A stretch of DNA of 64,000 bases from Eublepharis macularius. Lineage: Eukaryota > Chordata > Lepidosauria > Squamata > Eublepharidae. Location of the stretch: contig NC_072795.1 in assembly GCF_028583425.1 (NCBI RefSeq), forward strand, positions 8,641,001 to 8,705,000, given 5' to 3'. The number at the start of each line of letters is the position of its first letter. The first letter of the stretch is position 1. The translations under genes were made by a program, and so were the position numbers. The notes under the pieces were generated by a model. It did no database searches. It was not told the origin of the DNA and worked only from the letters and a program-made list of their open reading frames with translations. Positions 44,427-54,768 of the stretch are shown here, piece by piece.

Positions 44427-47165
44427 ATGTCAGAGAGGAAAGCAGAGAGGGGACCCGGGGGAAAGGCTAGGGAGAAATCTAGAGGGGAGGAGGGGAGGGG
44501 GAGGGGGACTGCTGCGGCAGCCCCTCCATCTGAGCGGAGGAGGCCCTCCCCTGCGCTGCTGCCGTTCACCAGCCTGGCTTCTGGTGACAGGAAGAGGGTT
44601 CGCAAGACTCTCTTTCCTGAGGCAGCTGCTGGAGGGCCACCCCCAACCCGGGTGCGTGAGGCAGGGGCTGGCACTGGGCAGGGGCCTGCTGCTGAGGCTC
44701 CTCCTCCTCCAGTGGTTGCGAGCCAGCTGCTGGAGGAGGGGCAGCATGTGGTGTCTCCTGGGATGGGCGCGGAGCACATGACTTTCCCTGCGCTCCCGCT
44801 CACCCCAGGAACCCGGAGGATGTTGGAGGAACTGCCCGTGAGACCCCCCCTGGGGCGGTCCACCCCAGTTTCCTCTGAGGCCAGCAGCAGGCCTCTCGCG
44901 GCTGTGCAGGAGGAGAGGACGCGGGAGGAAGAGGCAGAGACTGTGGTGGAAGAGCCCACATCTCTGCCCCTTCAGCCTCGTCCATCCCCACCTGCCCGGC
45001 CGAGAGTGGGACACGGTGTGTCCGGCCAGAGCACCTCACAGGAGGTGCCGCAGGGTGGTCCCGAACGCGCTTCTCCTGGGAAGCGTGGGATGCCCTTTTC
45101 CTCCGAACTCTGGAAGCACTTCCAGACAACGGAGGATCCCCGAGCAGCCCTGTGCCTGCATTGTAGGCAGCGCGTCAGCCGTGGCAAAGATGTGTGGCAT
45201 CTCTCCACGTCTGGGATGAGGTACCATATGAAGAGGCACCACCAGGCGGTGCTTCTTCGGGAGGAGGGTTCGAGTGGCGCCGCACGGCCGCCAGCTAGCC
45301 AGAAGGAGGCAGGCTCCTCTGGTGCTCTCCCCCCAAGGGTACCTGCAGGAAAGGGACGCCAAGCCTCTCTCCCGGAGATGCTTGGTATGCAGGGCGCTAG
45401 TGTGCCCAGAGAGGGGATCCGGAGGGCGAGCAGGCGCATCACGCGCCACATCGTCAACATGATAGCAGTGGATGGGCAACCGTATTCCGTAGTTGAAGAC
45501 TTCGGCTTCTCAGGGCTGCTCCAAGATTGCTTTCCCTGGTACGCCGTCCCTGCTCGCACGTCGTTGAGCAGATCGGTGGTGCCCTCGTTTTACAGGGCTG
45601 CCAGGGATCATGTGAAGGCACAGCTGTCCCGGGTTGCCGGGAGAACTGTGCACTTCACATCGGACATCTGGACCTGCCCAAGTGTGCAGCAAGCGTACCT
45701 CTCGCTTACTGCTCACTGGTGGGAACCCGAGTCGGTTCTGGGTGGGGGCCGGGGGGAGGTGCCTAGCACAGCTAGACAGGGAAGGATGCGAGACCGCCAG
45801 GCCGGCTACTGCAAGGCCTTGCTTCACGCCGAGGTGCTCGACGTGTCCCACACGGCGGAGAACATCGCTGCCACCTTAAGGAGACAGTTGGACGAGTGGA
45901 TAGGCCAGGGACCCGCCACCGTGGGATGCATGGTGACGGACGGTGGCAAGAACATGAGGGCAGCGGCGCATCTAGTGAGCCGAGAGAGCGTCTACTGTGC
46001 CGCTCACAAGCTTCACCTAGTGGTGAGAGATGCGCTGGGGTTGGGCTCCTCGAAGGAACCCGTGGATACCCGGACCCGTGAACTCCAGTTACTTGTCCAG
46101 AAATGTCGGAGGCTCACGGGTCACTTCTCGCGCAGCGTGAAGGCCACGCACGAACTGCGCCAGACACAGGTCAGGACAGGTGTGCCAGAGCACGCTCTGA
46201 TCACTGACGTCAGCACTCGCTGGAACTCCACCTGCGCCATGCTTGAGCGCTTGGTGGAGCAGCAGGCCGCACTCCACGCGTGGCTCTCCGAGCACCGCGG
46301 TGCGAGTCAGGTGGGTGAGTTCAACCGGGAGGATTGGCTCACCATCACCCAGACAGTGGAGGTCCTGAAGCCCTTCAAGGACTTCACTGTGGCGGTCTCG
46401 TCAGACACGGCGACCCTCGGTCTGGTCATTCCCCTGGTGCACACGCTCCAGAGGAATCTGGCCACCCTTGCAGACCGGGTCGCGCCCCGTGCTGACCTTG
46501 TTCCAGCGGTGCGCGCATTAGTGAGAAGGCTGCAGCAGGGCATAGCTGCCAGGCTAACTCCTCTCACTAAGGAAGAGTCATACATGTTGGCGACCATGTG
46601 TGACCCGCGCATAAAGGGCACTTTCGCCGAGCGGGACGGGAACCTCACCCAAGCCAGAGACGGGCTCTGCTCTTGGGTGAGGCGCAGGCAGGCCAAGAGG
46701 GGACGCCTGTCGACAGGGGGGACGCAAGAGGGGCCCTGCCGTGCGGGTCCCTCTGACGCCCCCTCTGCGCAGGCCCCCCCCGAGGCCACCACCGGAGTGC
46801 CGATGGAGATGGAGATGCTCCGGTGGGCCCTCGTCCCCTCTGGGGTCGTGAGGACCGTGAGAGAGGATCCGGCGGAGGCGATGGTCAGGGACTACCTCGC
46901 GGAGCCCTGCGAGTCGCTCTCCACCGATCCGCTCAGCTACTGGGCCAGGAAGGAGTCGGTCTGGCCGGACCTCTCCCTCGAGGCGCAGCGGCTGCTCTCA
47001 TGCCCTCCGACGAGCGTGGAGAGCGAGCGCGTCTTTTCACATGCGGGCGACATTGTCGGCCCACATCGCACTCGCCTTCTCCCATGGAGAGTCGAGCAGT
47101 TGACCTTCCTGAAGGTCAACTCTCGCCTCTTCGATTTCTCAGGACTGGACTTCCAGAGTGACTGA
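44427..47165 (+). CDS. hAT transposase, 912 aa, uninterrupted (ZBED-type)
   Basis: Single-exon frame from ATG 44427 (MSERKAERGPGG) to TGA 47163-47165. The in-frame TTG at 44406 is not a plausible start. Residues 1-220 are proline/glutamate/glycine-rich and disordered. A BED zinc finger at about 225-275 has C243, C246, H267 and H271. The RNase H-like catalytic core follows, with D413 (in FTSDIWTC), D505 (in MVTDGGKNM), a CxxH (C524, H527) and RWNST (598). The insertion domain is helical. E867 (SVESERVFSHAGD) opens the C-terminal hAT dimerisation region, about 835-900. All catalytic residues are present and there is no frameshift. It cuts the element out and inserts it with an 8-bp duplication, acting in the nucleus. 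Its G+C is far above the AT-rich surroundings. Automatic pipelines might call it a ZBED1/ZBED4-like host protein; the terminal repeats show it is the element's own transposase. Confidence 0.93.
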   Translation: MSERKAERGPGGKAREKSRGEEGRGRGTAAAAPPSERRRPSPALLPFTSLASGDRKRVRKTLFPEAAAGGPPPTRVREAGAGTGQGPAAEAPPPPVVASQLLEEGQHVVSPGMGAEHMTFPALPLTPGTRRMLEELPVRPPLGRSTPVSSEASSRPLAAVQEERTREEEAETVVEEPTSLPLQPRPSPPARPRVGHGVSGQSTSQEVPQGGPERASPGKRGMPFSSELWKHFQTTEDPRAALCLHCRQRVSRGKDVWHLSTSGMRYHMKRHHQAVLLREEGSSGAARPPASQKEAGSSGALPPRVPAGKGRQASLPEMLGMQGASVPREGIRRASRRITRHIVNMIAVDGQPYSVVEDFGFSGLLQDCFPWYAVPARTSLSRSVVPSFYRAARDHVKAQLSRVAGRTVHFTSDIWTCPSVQQAYLSLTAHWWEPESVLGGGRGEVPSTARQGRMRDRQAGYCKALLHAEVLDVSHTAENIAATLRRQLDEWIGQGPATVGCMVTDGGKNMRAAAHLVSRESVYCAAHKLHLVVRDALGLGSSKEPVDTRTRELQLLVQKCRRLTGHFSRSVKATHELRQTQVRTGVPEHALITDVSTRWNSTCAMLERLVEQQAALHAWLSEHRGASQVGEFNREDWLTITQTVEVLKPFKDFTVAVSSDTATLGLVIPLVHTLQRNLATLADRVAPRADLVPAVRALVRRLQQGIAARLTPLTKEESYMLATMCDPRIKGTFAERDGNLTQARDGLCSWVRRRQAKRGRLSTGGTQEGPCRAGPSDAPSAQAPPEATTGVPMEMEMLRWALVPSGVVRTVREDPAEAMVRDYLAEPCESLSTDPLSYWARKESVWPDLSLEAQRLLSCPPTSVESERVFSHAGDIVGPHRTRLLPWRVEQLTFLKVNSRLFDFSGLDFQSD

Positions 47166-47525
47166 GGTGAGCCCAACTTGTGGCCTGCATCCTCTATGAG
47201 TCCAATCCTTTGGAATCGCGCTCTCCCCTGTATAAAACCCTGTATATACAGTTAAAACCGGCCAGTAGAGGGAGGGTGGTTAGGAACCAGTGGCAAAGGG
47301 AAAACACCCAGCAATTTGAAAGCCCCCCCCCCCAGGGTATTCAAAACATCTCCCATCACTGAGACATACCCTGTGGGACCAAATTTATTATGAAAAATAA
47401 TGCCCCAGAAACATGGATTGCTACTGGAGGGAGAAACAGGTTAGATAGGGATTGCTTAGGTGTTTTTATCAGATGAAATCATTGTAAAAAAAATTGTAGA
47501 AGAATTGTTGTACTGTTTTTTGAAA

Positions 47526-47770
47526 GTTGATGTTCTGTTCATGTAAAAAAAAGGAAAAAAAAACCAAAAAAAAATGTTGTGATTATGTTTTTTAAAAGTT
47601 GATGTTCTGTTCATGTAAAAAAAAGGAAAAAAAACCCAAAAAAATGTTGTGATTATGTTTTTTAAAAGTTGATGTTCTGTTCATGTAAAAAAAAGGAAAA
47701 AAACCCAAAAAAAAATGTTGTGATTATGTTTTTTAAAAGTTGATTGAATGTTCATGTTTAAAAAAAAAAA
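47526..47770 (+). repeat. A-rich tandem repeat, ~71-bp unit
   Basis: 'gttgatgttctgttcatgta' starts at 47526, 47598 and 47668, and a diverged copy ('agttgattgaatgttcat') near 47739. Each is followed by runs of A and 'gttgtgattatgttttttaa'. It sits 360 bp after the transposase stop, in the presumed 3' UTR. 47166-47525 has no other recognised feature. Confidence 0.85.
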
Positions 47771-48020
47771 TTTGATGTTAATGTTGGGTTTGCATGGTTG
47801 GGGGATGCGGGAAGAGTGGTGGATGGGCACCGGCCAATGATGATCTCTCACAGATGTTCCCAGGTAAATTCTGAGGCTGGTGTGGGGGTGGGGGGAGACC
47901 TCTGCAGAACTGCTCCAGAAATACCATTGTCCAGTGCCTTGGAAGTGCCCAGTTCAGCTTTGTGTGTCTGAACTGAAAGCACAGCCACAGGAAATGACAT
48001 AGGTTCTGCTGGACCCTGTT

Positions 48021-48550
48021 GCAGTGGTTCCCCCCCATTAAGTCGTTTTATGGAGGGAGAGTTGTATTAGGCTGGTAGTTATTATGATCATCTTCTGTTT
48101 CCATGCCCTGTTGTGCCCGCTCACTATGTGACCTGTTGTAATGTTCAAAACTTTACTGTTTGTCCATTTCAAAAAAAAAATTGTGTTTAAGATTCTCTGA
48201 TGTGTAGTTAATTGTGTTGTGTTGTGCTATGAGGGACAATAAGTGTAATATGTTGTGATTTGTTGACCACTTGTAATTTGAAAATGAGAAAATAAAGGTT
48301 TTTTAAACTTAATGATTGTGTGTCTGTGTTCCCTTCTTTGATGGGAGGTTGGTTCCCAGCATAGGGAACAATGGGGCAGGCTGGCCAGCCTGTTCCTGGG
48401 GTACTCGGTGTGGGGCAGCTGAGGGTGGTTTTGGTTCTGAGAGGGGCTGAGTGGAGGATTTGGGTCTGTGTGTGGCAGCTGGGGTGGGGGAACTGGGTTT
48501 GTGTGGGGCTGTAAGGAGTGGACTATGGGGGATGAGAGCACTGGTCGTCC
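48021..48550 (+). repeat. Intra-element duplication, copy 1
   Basis: From 'gcagtggttcccccccatta' the sequence is almost identical to 51036 onward for 370 bp. It includes 'gaaaatgagaaaataaaggt' (AATAAA at 48291, a likely transposase polyadenylation signal), then continues with looser similarity (G-rich 'tgtgtggcagctggg'). Confidence 0.88.
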
Positions 48551-50785
48551 CTTTTGCCCAAGTAGGCCCCTGCTACTGTCCTGGTGTGGGCTTCCATGCC
48601 TCTATCAGTTGCTGGCCCTCCTTTGCCATCTTTTTCAGAAATTTTCCTAGGGCTGCCAAACTCCTGGTTGGGCTTGAGTTCAGGTTAGAGAGAGTAGTTC
48701 CCTACAGATAAACTGGCTGCTTCCAAGGGCAATCTCTTTAGAGGGCAAATGCGGACCATGGATTCTGGGGGAGATCCCTACTCAGATTTTCCTTTGCACA
48801 AGTCCCACCCCCAAATTGCCAGTAACTTCCAAGGCCAGAGTTTGCCACCCCAGAGAGATCCCGTTCCCACCCTCTTAGCCTTGGCATGAAAGTTGTAGCC
48901 CCCATGGAACGCTTCCAGGTTCCTGATTCCAAGCCCAATGACACCAATGTAAGACAATCCAGACCTCCATCAAAAATGGATTTTAAGTAGCAGTGGGATT
49001 GGGCTGCATTTCAGTCATTCACATATCTGGTTGTGTTCCCAAACATTTAGCTTATGGTTTTTTAAATCGGCGTATGGCACTTAAGGACACTTTTAAATGG
49101 TTCTAAAAACATATTTTTATTATGAAGTATTTAATGTGGCATTGATCAAGGGCAGGCCTTTTGGCCAAATGAGCAGTATCAGTACAGTAAAATTTAGACA
49201 AAGCTCATAGGAGGAAAAAGCATTCACACTGTGAAGTGGGAAGAAAGTTTCAATTTACATGTACCATGGACTCCGAAAAAGACATGTCCAGACCAAATCA
49301 GGCCTGCTTTCTCCCTTGAAGATATCAATTGATGATAGTGCTTATGTCACATCATGAGAAGACAAGGTTCACTAGAAAAGACAATAATGCTAAGAAAAAT
49401 TGAAGGCAGTAGGGAAAAGAAGAATACCCTAGATGTGGTAGATTGACTTCGGTTTGCAATACATGGACAAGGTTTTTGGGATACTGTGGAGCTCAATATA
49501 ATTCTAAAGTACACCACAAGTGATTTGAATGCATAAAACATACAGACACATACACATAAAATGTATATACCCCCTCCCCACCAAATTAAAGGTTTATCTT
49601 ATGCCCCGGTTTTCTCCCCCATGGGAACCTAGAGTGGTTTACACATTGCTGTTCTCCCTTGATTTGTTTCACCCTCATCACAACCAGGCTAACAATAGAC
49701 AGCTGCTCCATGCCTCACATTGGAGTGACTCCACCGATGGCCTTCTTAGTTGTATGAGGGGGTGGAGGGGGGGGGGGGAGGAAGGAAACAACGCACTCCT
49801 GCCCACTCTATCTGGGGCCTAGGTTACCAAATTGCTTGGCCTTGGCAAGGAGCCAGTGGTGGGGCGGCACTGGTTCTGGGGCCCCGTCAAGAACATTTGT
49901 CCAGGGCCCCAAAATCACCTAGACTGCCTCTGGAAAACACAACACAATTGTTTACTTAGGCTGAGCCAAGAACATCCATCAAGCCTACAAGGCACAGAAT
50001 CAGAGTCTGCCAGATTCTAGACCAACTCTCTAGCCATTGCACTACAGTGGATATCTAAAAATTGTTCATACCCCCACCAGCAACTTGAACATTTTTCTCC
50101 AAAAGGCACACAACTTGGCTGGGTCTCAAAAAGGACTATGATGCATGGGCCTGTCAATGCATACTGGTACTAAGGCTCTGGCCGGGGGGAGGGGGGCATT
50201 GTGCCAATGCCACCCTGGCTTTGGAAGGGGACAGTAAAATAGAAGAAATAATCTAGCTTCAGTGCCTCCCCCCCTTCTCTCTCTCTCTCTCTCTCTCTAT
50301 AATGTGAGTGAAAACATTACTATACCATCACTGAAGCCTACAGGATACTTAGGGTCTGTTCACACACGCATGATCATTTAATGGCAATGCTCTGGCATGA
50401 TGATGTCTGTTCTAGGAAGTGATGTGATCATCACACAAGGCTGGGGAGCACGCACAATTCACAGCAGGCAGATTTGGGCCACAAGGGATCCTGCTTTGGC
50501 CTGCAGGGCCCAAATCAGCCCACTGCAAAGCACAGGCATACTCTCAGGGCAGCCAGATGACATCAGTGACATCACGGCAGCAGCCCCTGGAGCGTACCTT
50601 GAAGGCTCATTCACTGACTTTCCCCCTTCGGGGTGATAGGTGAGAGTGGGGGATCCCCCACCAAGGGGAAACGGATCCCTAATTGTGTCTGAGGTTGTGG
50701 AAATCAAATGGGTCATATTGCTTCTGTCTTTGAGGGACTTACATGCACATTATATTTAACTCCAGATTTCTTGATTGTCAAGGAA
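48551..50785. other. Spacer inside the giant hAT with SINE remnants
   Basis: No transposase-related coding. 49985-50052 is a decayed tRNA-SINE head on the minus strand ('gattctagaccaactctcta' reversed) and 49590-49700 may be its tail. 50265-50305 has a (CT)n run. 50350-50640 is CpG-bearing non-coding sequence. Probably later insertions into the element. Confidence 0.45.
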
Positions 50786-51035
50786 TGCATGTGGTGGGGG
50801 GTGGGGGGAAGGGTGGGAAAAGGGCCCCTGAGGGTGAGGGTGGCATTTGGCATGCAAAATGCCACCCCTGGCAAGACAAGCCTCTCCCAGCTGTCAGTGG
50901 TAGAGATGAGAGCAGAGCACCCACTTGGGGAGGCCATGAAATGGCCCCCCCAAGTGGGAGCAGGCTGAGCCTTGGTGGGGGGATGGGAGGAAGGGTGGGA
51001 GAAGGGCCCCAGAGGGTTGGGGGGGGGATTTTGAT
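50786..51035 (+). repeat. G-rich ~175-bp repeat, first block
   Basis: Partial units with 'tggcatgcaaaatgccaccc' and 'gccatgaaatggcccccccaa', themselves near-palindromic. Repeated at 51722-52060. Confidence 0.75.
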
Positions 51036-51735
51036 GCAGTGGTTCCCCCCCATTAAGTCATGTTATGGAGGGAGAGTTGTATTAGGCTGGTAGTTATTAT
51101 GATCATCTTCTGTTTCCATGCCCTGTTGTGCCCGCTCACTATGTGACCTGTTGTAATGTTCAAAACTTTACTGTTTGTCCATTTCAAAAAAAAAATTGTG
51201 TTTAAGATTCTCTGATGTGTAGTTAATTGTGTTGTGTTGTGCTATGAGGGACAATAAGTGTAATATGTTGTGATTTGTTGACCACTTGTAATTTGAAAAT
51301 GAGAAAATAAAGGTTTTTTAAACTTAATGATTGTGTGTCTGTGTTCCCTTCTTTGATGGGAGGTTGGTTCCCAGCATAGGGAACAATGGGGCAGGCTGGC
51401 CAGCCTTCTCTGCGGGTGGTGGGGGGGGTCAGGGGGGTGGTTGTCTGTGTGCCAGGGCAGGTGCTCTTTCCCAGGGACGATTTGGCACTGCCACCATTGT
51501 GGCACCCCTTGTCTGTGCAGAACTGCCCTGGGAAAGAGAGTTTAGGGGTTCCCAAAAGGGGAGGGCAGGCCAGCCTGTTCCTGGGGTTATGGTGGGTGTG
51601 GGGCAGGTGGGGGTTGATTTGGGTCTGTGAGGGGCTACTGGGGGGATTTGGGTCTGTGTGTGGCAGCTGGGGGGGAATTGGGTTTGTGTGGGGCTGTGAA
51701 GGGTGGACTTTAGGGGCTGAGAGCACCTACTTGGG
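51036..51735 (+). repeat. Intra-element duplication, copy 2
   Basis: Matches 48021-48550 with few differences over the first 370 bp. It carries an extra ~160 bp at 51407-51567 ('gggcaggtgctctttcccag'). Confidence 0.88.
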
Positions 51736-52060
51736 GAGGCCATGAAATGGCCCCCCCAAGTGGGAGCAGGCTGAGCCTTGGTGGGGGGTGGGAGGAGGGG
51801 TGGGAGAAGGGCCCCAGAGGGTTGGGGGGCATTTTGCATGCAAAATGCCACCCCTGGCAACACAAGCCTCCCCCAGCTGTCAGTGGTAGAGATTAGAGCA
51901 CCTACTTGGGGAGGCCATGAAATGGCCCCCCCAAGTGGGAGCAGGCTGAGCCTTGGTGGGGGGTGGGAGGAGGGGTGGGAGAAGGGCCCCTGAGGGCTGG
52001 GGGGCATTTTGCATGCAAAATGCCACCCCTGGCAAAGGAAGCCTGCTTCTTCATTTTTTC
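51722..52060 (+). repeat. G-rich ~175-bp repeat, second block (two units)
   Basis: 'cctacttggggaggccatga' starts near 51725 and 51899. Each unit includes 'cattttgcatgcaaaatgcc', a 20-bp near-perfect palindrome. Confidence 0.8.
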
Positions 52061-52264
52061 CCCATAGGAAATAATGAAGAAGATGCTCCTTTATGGGAGG
52101 ATGGGGGGACCTGCTTTGGGGGGCCATAACATGGCCCCCCAAAGTCCAATCTGTCTGAAACTTGGGTGGGTGTTAGAGAAGGGTTAGAGGAAGGTCCCCA
52201 CCAATTTTGGGCTTATTTGGTGGGAAAATGCCTCCTCCAGGCGTCCTGAAAGACGGAGGCATTT

Positions 52265-52412
52265 TCCCAGCAAAAAAACCCGAAAGAATCCCGAAAGAAT
52301 GCCGAAATAATGCCGAATCCCGAATCCCGAAAGAGATTCTTGTTTCGGCATTCGGCTAATGCCGGTAGAGAATCTTGTTTCGGGTAATCCCGAAACAAGA
52401 AAGCCGAAAGTT
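52265..52412. promoter_or_regulatory. Right subterminal motif cluster (CCGAAA/TTTCGG)
   Basis: Eight CCGAAA or TTTCGG words plus variants CCGAAT in about 145 bp before the right terminal repeat, mirroring the left cluster. Confidence 0.72.
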
Positions 52413-52439
52413 TTTTCCTTGCACACCCCTAGCCCCCAC

Positions 52440-52613
52440 CCTTGGTGTCTACCCAGTTAGTACAGAAGGTGGGAAAACGAAAGGAGTTGTCTCAAGGTCA
52501 CTGTGGTGAGCCATCTAAGGTAAGGCTGTCTCGGGAACCAAGCTGCTCCTGTGAACATAAACTGTACTGGAAAAATACATTAGACAAGCAATATGGAAGA
52601 ACTGTGGGTAACA
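52440..52613 (-). mobile_element. Right piece of the LTR split by the giant hAT
   Basis: Ends (plus strand) in 'ctgtgggtaaca', i.e. TGTTACCCACAG on the minus strand, a plausible LTR 5' end. See 38004-38222. Confidence 0.4.
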
Positions 52614-54046
52614 GACCTGGCAATAAGGATGATTTATTATCCTCTAGCCTTTATCAGAAAGGGTATGAATTAAGAGCAGGTATTGCAGGGACGAACAAGT
52701 TGTTCCAGAGAACCAAGTTCTGACATGGTAGCTAGCATCATGTTCACAGAGCCAGTCATTTGCATCCAAACCTGTCTCCATCTTTCCTGGGAAAGCCAAC
52801 CCCGTACAGGACATTATTTTGCAAGTAATAACAAGGTTGTATTGTCGAAGGCTTTCACGGCCGGAGAACGATGGTTGTTGTGGGTTTTCCGAGCTGTATT
52901 GCTGTGGTCTTGGCATTGTAGTTCCTGATGTTTCGCCAGCAGCTGTGGCTGGCATCTTCAGAGGTGTAGCACCAAAAGACAGAGATCTCTCAGTGTCACA
53001 GTGTGGAAAAGATGTAGGTCATTTGCATCTACTCAGGAGGGGTGGGGTTGAGCTGAGTCATCCTGTAAGAATTTCCCAGGGTGTGGAATGCTAATGGCGG
53101 GAGGCTTCACTGTATCCTGAGGAGGTTCTTTTGCATATGGATTGGTACTTGATGTGCTAATCTTCTCTGCAGGGCTATTGTAGGGGATAGAATGTTTTGT
53201 TAGCCTGGTGTTTTTCAGAACTGGAAACCATGCTCTGTTCATTCTTAAGGTTTCTTCTTTCCTGTTGAAGTTTTGCTTATGCTTGTGAATTTCAATGGCT
53301 TCCCTGTGCAGTCTGACAAAGTAGTTGGAAGTGTTGTCCAGTATTTTGGTGTCCTGGAATAAGATACTGTGCCCTGTTTGAGTTAGGCTATGTTCAGCCA
53401 CTGCTGATTTTTCAGGTTGTCCAAGTCTGCAGTGTCTTTCATGTTCTTTTATTCTTGTCTGGATGCTACGCTTTGTGGTCCCGATGTAAACTTGTCCACA
53501 GCTGCAGGGTATACGGTATACTCTTTTCCACACTGTGACACTGAGAGATCTCTGTCTTTTGGTGCTACACCTCTGAAGATGCCAGCCACAGCTGCTGGCG
53601 AAACGTCAGGAACTACAATGCCAAGACCACGGCAATACAGCCCAGAAAACCCACAACAACCACCAATAACAAGGTTGTTATGATAGGCTCCCCATCCACA
53701 CATATATTTTATTAATTTATTTATGAAATATATACCCTGCTTTTCTGCTCTTATAAGGGCCACTGAGGTGGCTAACAAATTAAAAATATATTAATAAAAC
53801 AACTCTCTTCCCAAAACATGACATCAGTTGTGATGAGGATGATTTATTATCCTCTAGCCTTTATCAGAAGAATTAAGAGCACATATTGCAGGGATAAACA
53901 GCTTGTTAAAGAGAACCAAGTTCTGACACTGAAGGTAGCAACATGTTCACAGAGCCAGTCATTTGCCTTCAAATCAGTTGCCGCCTTTCCTGGGAAAGTC
54001 AATCCTATACAGGCCATTATTTTTCAAGTAACAATAAGGTTGTTAT
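52614..54046 (+). repeat. Two tandem copies of an unnamed ~430-bp repeat
   Basis: Unit: 'gatgatttattatcctctag', 'ccaagttctgacatggtagc', 'gacattattttgcaagtaat', then 'ataccctgcttttctgctct' and '(a)aaacatgacatcagttg'. Copy 1 is 52614-52839 plus 53678-53828; copy 2 runs from 53829 to 54046. The same dimer, with the same junction, is found at 57500-58200, and a single copy at 60620-61000. Confidence 0.7.
52840..53664 (-). mobile_element. Penelope-like element, 5'-truncated
   Basis: The minus-strand frame 53533-53033 contains the GIY-YIG endonuclease motif (VYRIPCSCGQVYIGTTKRS, then RIKEHERHCR), the C-terminal domain of Penelope-like retroelements. The reverse transcriptase is missing. The ends (52840-53000 and 53520-53664) are inverted copies of the same terminal repeat. 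It is flanked by a 13-bp duplication AATAACAAGGTTG (52827-52839, 53665-53677). The frame lacks an ATG and is a fragment. Confidence 0.88.
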
Positions 54047-54231
54047 GAAACCTTGCGCCCTCCTGTAATATCACACACTTCATGTCTTGAGAAGAGAGAA
54101 GTAGGTGGGCACATGGGTATCTAAAGCAGGTCTCCTGACCCAGGGGCTTTTTTGTGGAGAAATACTTTGGCCCTGCAGGATATTATGGTGTGAGGGAGAA
54201 GCATGGGCTGCTGAACTTTTGATCTTATTAG
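54047..54231. repeat. Duplicated block, right copy
   Basis: Same-orientation copy of 36790-36974. Similarity stops abruptly after 'gatcttatta' on both sides. Confidence 0.75.
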
Positions 54232-54768
54232 GAGTAATTATTCCAGGGGCATTATTTGTAGTCAGGCTTGCTTTCACGTTATTAAGAAAGCTGACAAATA
54301 TGAGATATCATTAAGTCCCTCTCCTCATGTGCTTTAAGCCCAAGCAGGCTGTCTGGCTAAGATGGACAACTACTGGAATGTGAGCATGAGGTGAGACTAG
54401 CTTCAACCTCCACCACAGAGTTGTGCAAAACTGAATAACAAAAGGGTCTCCAGAAGCTCTTGACTTAATCTCATTGTCCACCTTCCTGATCTTTCCTATT
54501 TCCATTTCCCCACCTGAGTCACTCAGGGACTGATAAGCCTCATCCAGCCAGCCAGCAGGAGTCATCAATCCTTTTTTTAAAAAACACCTTGAGTTCCTCT
54601 CAGGAAGGCACAACTAAGCCCTCCTGGTCCTATTTTCTCACCTCAGGAAACAACCATCAAGTTATTATCTTTGGGAGCAAGATGTCAGTTTTGCCTCAGG
54701 ATATGTTTTGTTCTATATTTAGGCTTTCCTTCCATGTGCCCAGCATGTCCTGGGACCTCCCACCCATG
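54232..54768. other. No recognised feature
   Basis: Intergenic sequence with no gene or clear repeat. Confidence 0.4.

Larger units (their letters stand above)
38231..52431 (+). mobile_element. Giant hAT DNA transposon, 14.2 kb, with intact transposase
   Basis: Terminal inverted repeats TAGGGATGTGCG and (reverse) TAGGGGTGTGCA. A perfect 8-bp target duplication GCCCCCAC lies at 38223-38230 and 52432-52439. Both ends carry dense CCGAAA/TTTCGG words. Inside, in order: GC-rich leader with repeated exon-like modules, a ~295-bp tandem array (39054-42888), a 912-codon transposase (44427-47165), an A-rich ~71-bp repeat (47526-47770), and a duplicated, G-rich 3' region. hAT elements are usually 2.5-5 kb; the extra length here is non-coding and repetitive. 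The perfect duplication and open ORF indicate a recent insertion. Confidence 0.93.

Noticed and set aside
53033-53533. Stand-alone GIY-YIG nuclease gene
   Set aside because: It has no ATG, is flanked by inverted Penelope-like ends and a target duplication, and lacks the rest of the element.
36790-54231. LTR pair of a 17-kb retrotransposon
   Set aside because: The repeated 180-bp blocks lack TG...CA ends, a primer site and flanking target duplication, and the content between is mostly a hAT element.
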